Assembly: GCA_030637845.1 (NCBI GenBank)
Contig: DAOWFT010000171.1
Location: forward strand, 1 to 7,245
DNA length: 7,245 nucleotides
Source: Thalassospiraceae bacterium
GTDB lineage: Bacteria > Pseudomonadota > Alphaproteobacteria > Rhodospirillales > Magnetovibrionaceae
Direction of reading: 5' to 3'
Position numbers and translations under genes: made by a program. The notes under the pieces are model-generated. The model had not been told where the DNA came from. It saw only the letters and a program-made list of their open reading frames with translations, and made no database searches. Positions 6,355 to 7,245 of the stretch are shown here, piece after piece. Numbering within the stretch: the first letter of the stretch is position 1; each line of letters starts with the position of its first letter.

Positions 6355-6415
6355 AAGCACGCGCCATAAGGCGCGACGCACGGTCGTGCGCTATGTATTA
6401 AAGTGCGCTGTGCTT
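6355..6415 (+). repeat. Cluster of nested palindromes between dnaJ and dapB
   Basis: Three inverted repeats are nested here: outer arms AAGCAC (6355-6360) and GTGCTT (6410-6415), hairpin CGCGCC-ATAA-GGCGCG (6360-6375), and hairpin CGCACG-GT-CGTGCG (6377-6390). Together they can form a branched structure. There is no T run, so it is not a classical intrinsic terminator. It may be a 3'-end stabiliser for the dnaJ transcript or a REP-like element; whether it recurs in the genome cannot be seen here. Confidence 0.55.
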
Positions 6416-6441
6416 GCCCCGTAATTCTTATCTGTTATCAT
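6414..6441 (+). promoter_or_regulatory. Possible sigma-70 promoter for dapB
   Basis: TTGCCC (6414-6419) and TATCAT (6436-6441) are 16 bases apart, matching the -35 at 4 of 6 and the -10 at 5 of 6 positions. A TG one base before the -10 (6433-6434) makes it an extended -10. The predicted start near 6448 gives a leader of about 29 bases. It would allow dapB to be expressed independently of the heat-shock genes. Confidence 0.45.
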
Positions 6442-6466
6442 CCGTTAAGCCTTAATTTAGCGGATG
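6439..6466 (+). promoter_or_regulatory. Hairpin over the dapB ribosome binding region
   Basis: CATCCGTTAA (6439-6448) pairs with TTAGCGGATG (6457-6466) over 10 bases with one G-U, around an 8-base loop. The 3' arm contains the only plausible Shine-Dalgarno sequence (GGATGGA, 6462-6468) before ATG 6477. It would fold only in transcripts that start upstream of 6439, for example read-through from dnaJ. Confidence 0.4.
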
Positions 6467-6476
6467 GAATGCCCCA

Positions 6477-7245
6477 ATGAATATCGGAATAATAGGCGCC
6501 GCTGGGCGCATGGGAAAAATGCTGGTGGCGGCGGTTAATTTAGCCCCCGGAGCAACCCTTGCCGGTGGAACCGAAGCCTTAAGCCACGATGCGATGGGTC
6601 AGGACCTTGGTGTTTTGGCCGGGATTGGCGCGCTGGATATTGCGCTCACCCCCGATAGCGACGCGCTTTTTGCGGCTAGCGATGTGGTCATTGATTTTAG
6701 CTCACCGGCTATTACCGAACGCCATGCGCAATTGGCGGGCGAACATGCAACCGCGCTGGTAATTGGCACCACCGGGCTTGAAAGTGCCCAGCAAAACGCG
6801 CTGGAAAGTGCTGCCAAAAAAACCGCCATCGTTCAGGCGGCTAATTTTTCCATTGGGGTTAATTTGTTGCTTGGTCTGGTTGCGCAGGCGGCGAAAGTTT
6901 TGCCCGATGCTTATGATATCGAAATATCCGACATGCACCATCGGCACAAGGTCGATGCCCCATCAGGCACGGCCCTAGCCCTTGGCCATGCCGCAGCCGC
7001 GGGCAGGGGGTAAATCTCGCTGATAAAATGGTAGCCGCCCGCGACGGCATTGTCGGCGAACGCAAAGACGGCGATATCGGCATGGCGGTTTTTCGCGGTG
7101 GCGACGTTGTCGGCGATCATACGGTAATGTTTGCCGGAACCGGCGAACGGGTCGAGCTTACCCATAAAGCATCATCACGCGAAATATTCGCCGGCGGCGC
7201 AGTCCGTGCGGCATTGTGGTGCGATGGAAAGGCACCCGGTCTTTA
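6477..7245 (+). pseudogene. dapB: 4-Hydroxy-tetrahydrodipicolinate reductase DapB, frameshifted at a G5 run and cut by the window edge
   Basis: DapB reduces the dihydrodipicolinate precursor with NAD(P)H in the diaminopimelate/lysine pathway, feeding peptidoglycan and lysine synthesis. The N-terminal Rossmann fold starts with GIIGAAGRMGK (4-14). GTTGL (97-101), AANFSIGVNLL (121-131) and the active-site stretch HHRHKVDAPSGTAL (154-167, with His154/His155 and Lys158) are all intact. At codon 178 the frame reads GGG then TAA at 7011-7013. The family sequence resumes in the -1 frame from GTA at 7010: VNLADKMVAARDGIVGER, then a GDHTVMFAGTGERVELTHKA-type stretch, to the window end with no further stop. 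By comparison with the family, only about a dozen C-terminal residues lie outside. One missing G in the run at 7006-7010 explains the break. I label it broken because the sequence as given cannot encode the whole enzyme, but an assembly error is more likely than a real pseudogene. Confidence 0.9.
7006..7013 (+). other. Frameshift site in dapB: G5 run followed by TAA
   Basis: Five G then TAA. With six G the reading frame would run GGC AGG GGG GTA AAT and continue the DapB sequence without a gap in the alignment. Equally, a ribosome with the GGG codon in its P site could slip back one base onto GGG and then read GTA. The sequence alone cannot tell an error, a mutation and slippage apart. Confidence 0.85.

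Overview
This is an ordinary, well-conserved chromosomal housekeeping region. It carries the DnaK chaperone cluster flanked by RNA and nucleotide-maintenance genes on one side and a lysine/peptidoglycan gene on the other. Protein signatures (RNase PH, HrcA, DnaK and DnaJ wording) and a promoter before dnaK that fits the alphaproteobacterial RpoH consensus point to an alphaproteobacterium. By eye, base composition is near 50% G+C. I cannot name the genus; a marine or environmental genome or a metagenome assembly would fit. I see no mobile element, CRISPR array, tRNA or rRNA.

Layout: on the minus strand, the 5' part of rdgB (1-171, running off the left edge) follows rph (164-883); the two overlap by 8 bases. 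A 174-base divergent intergenic region separates rph from the plus-strand genes. These are hrcA (1058-2098), grpE (2120-2887), dnaK (3097-5055), dnaJ (5170-6336) and dapB (6477 to the right edge). hrcA and grpE are 21 bases apart and probably form one operon. dnaK has its own leader of about 120 bases with a likely RpoH promoter, an 11-base palindrome in tandem repeats and two GC-rich hairpins. A strong hairpin lies between dnaK and dnaJ. The dnaJ-dapB gap is densely palindromic and also holds a possible sigma-70 promoter.

How the genes work together: DnaK (Hsp70), its J-domain partner DnaJ and its nucleotide exchange factor GrpE form the complete Hsp70 cycle. HrcA is the classical repressor of chaperone genes, but I see no canonical CIRCE operator in any intergenic region here, so its main target (commonly groESL) probably lies elsewhere. 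RNase PH trims tRNA 3' ends and RdgB removes non-canonical purine nucleotides. DapB makes a diaminopimelate/lysine precursor.

The clearest anomaly is in dapB. After codon 178 a G5 run (7006-7010) is followed by TAA, yet the conserved DapB C-terminal half continues in the -1 frame to the end of the window. One missing G (sequencing error or recent mutation) explains it best. The other points of interest are regulatory: the dnaK leader, the absence of CIRCE, and a hairpin over the dapB ribosome binding site. I found no convincing sign of a new biological system.
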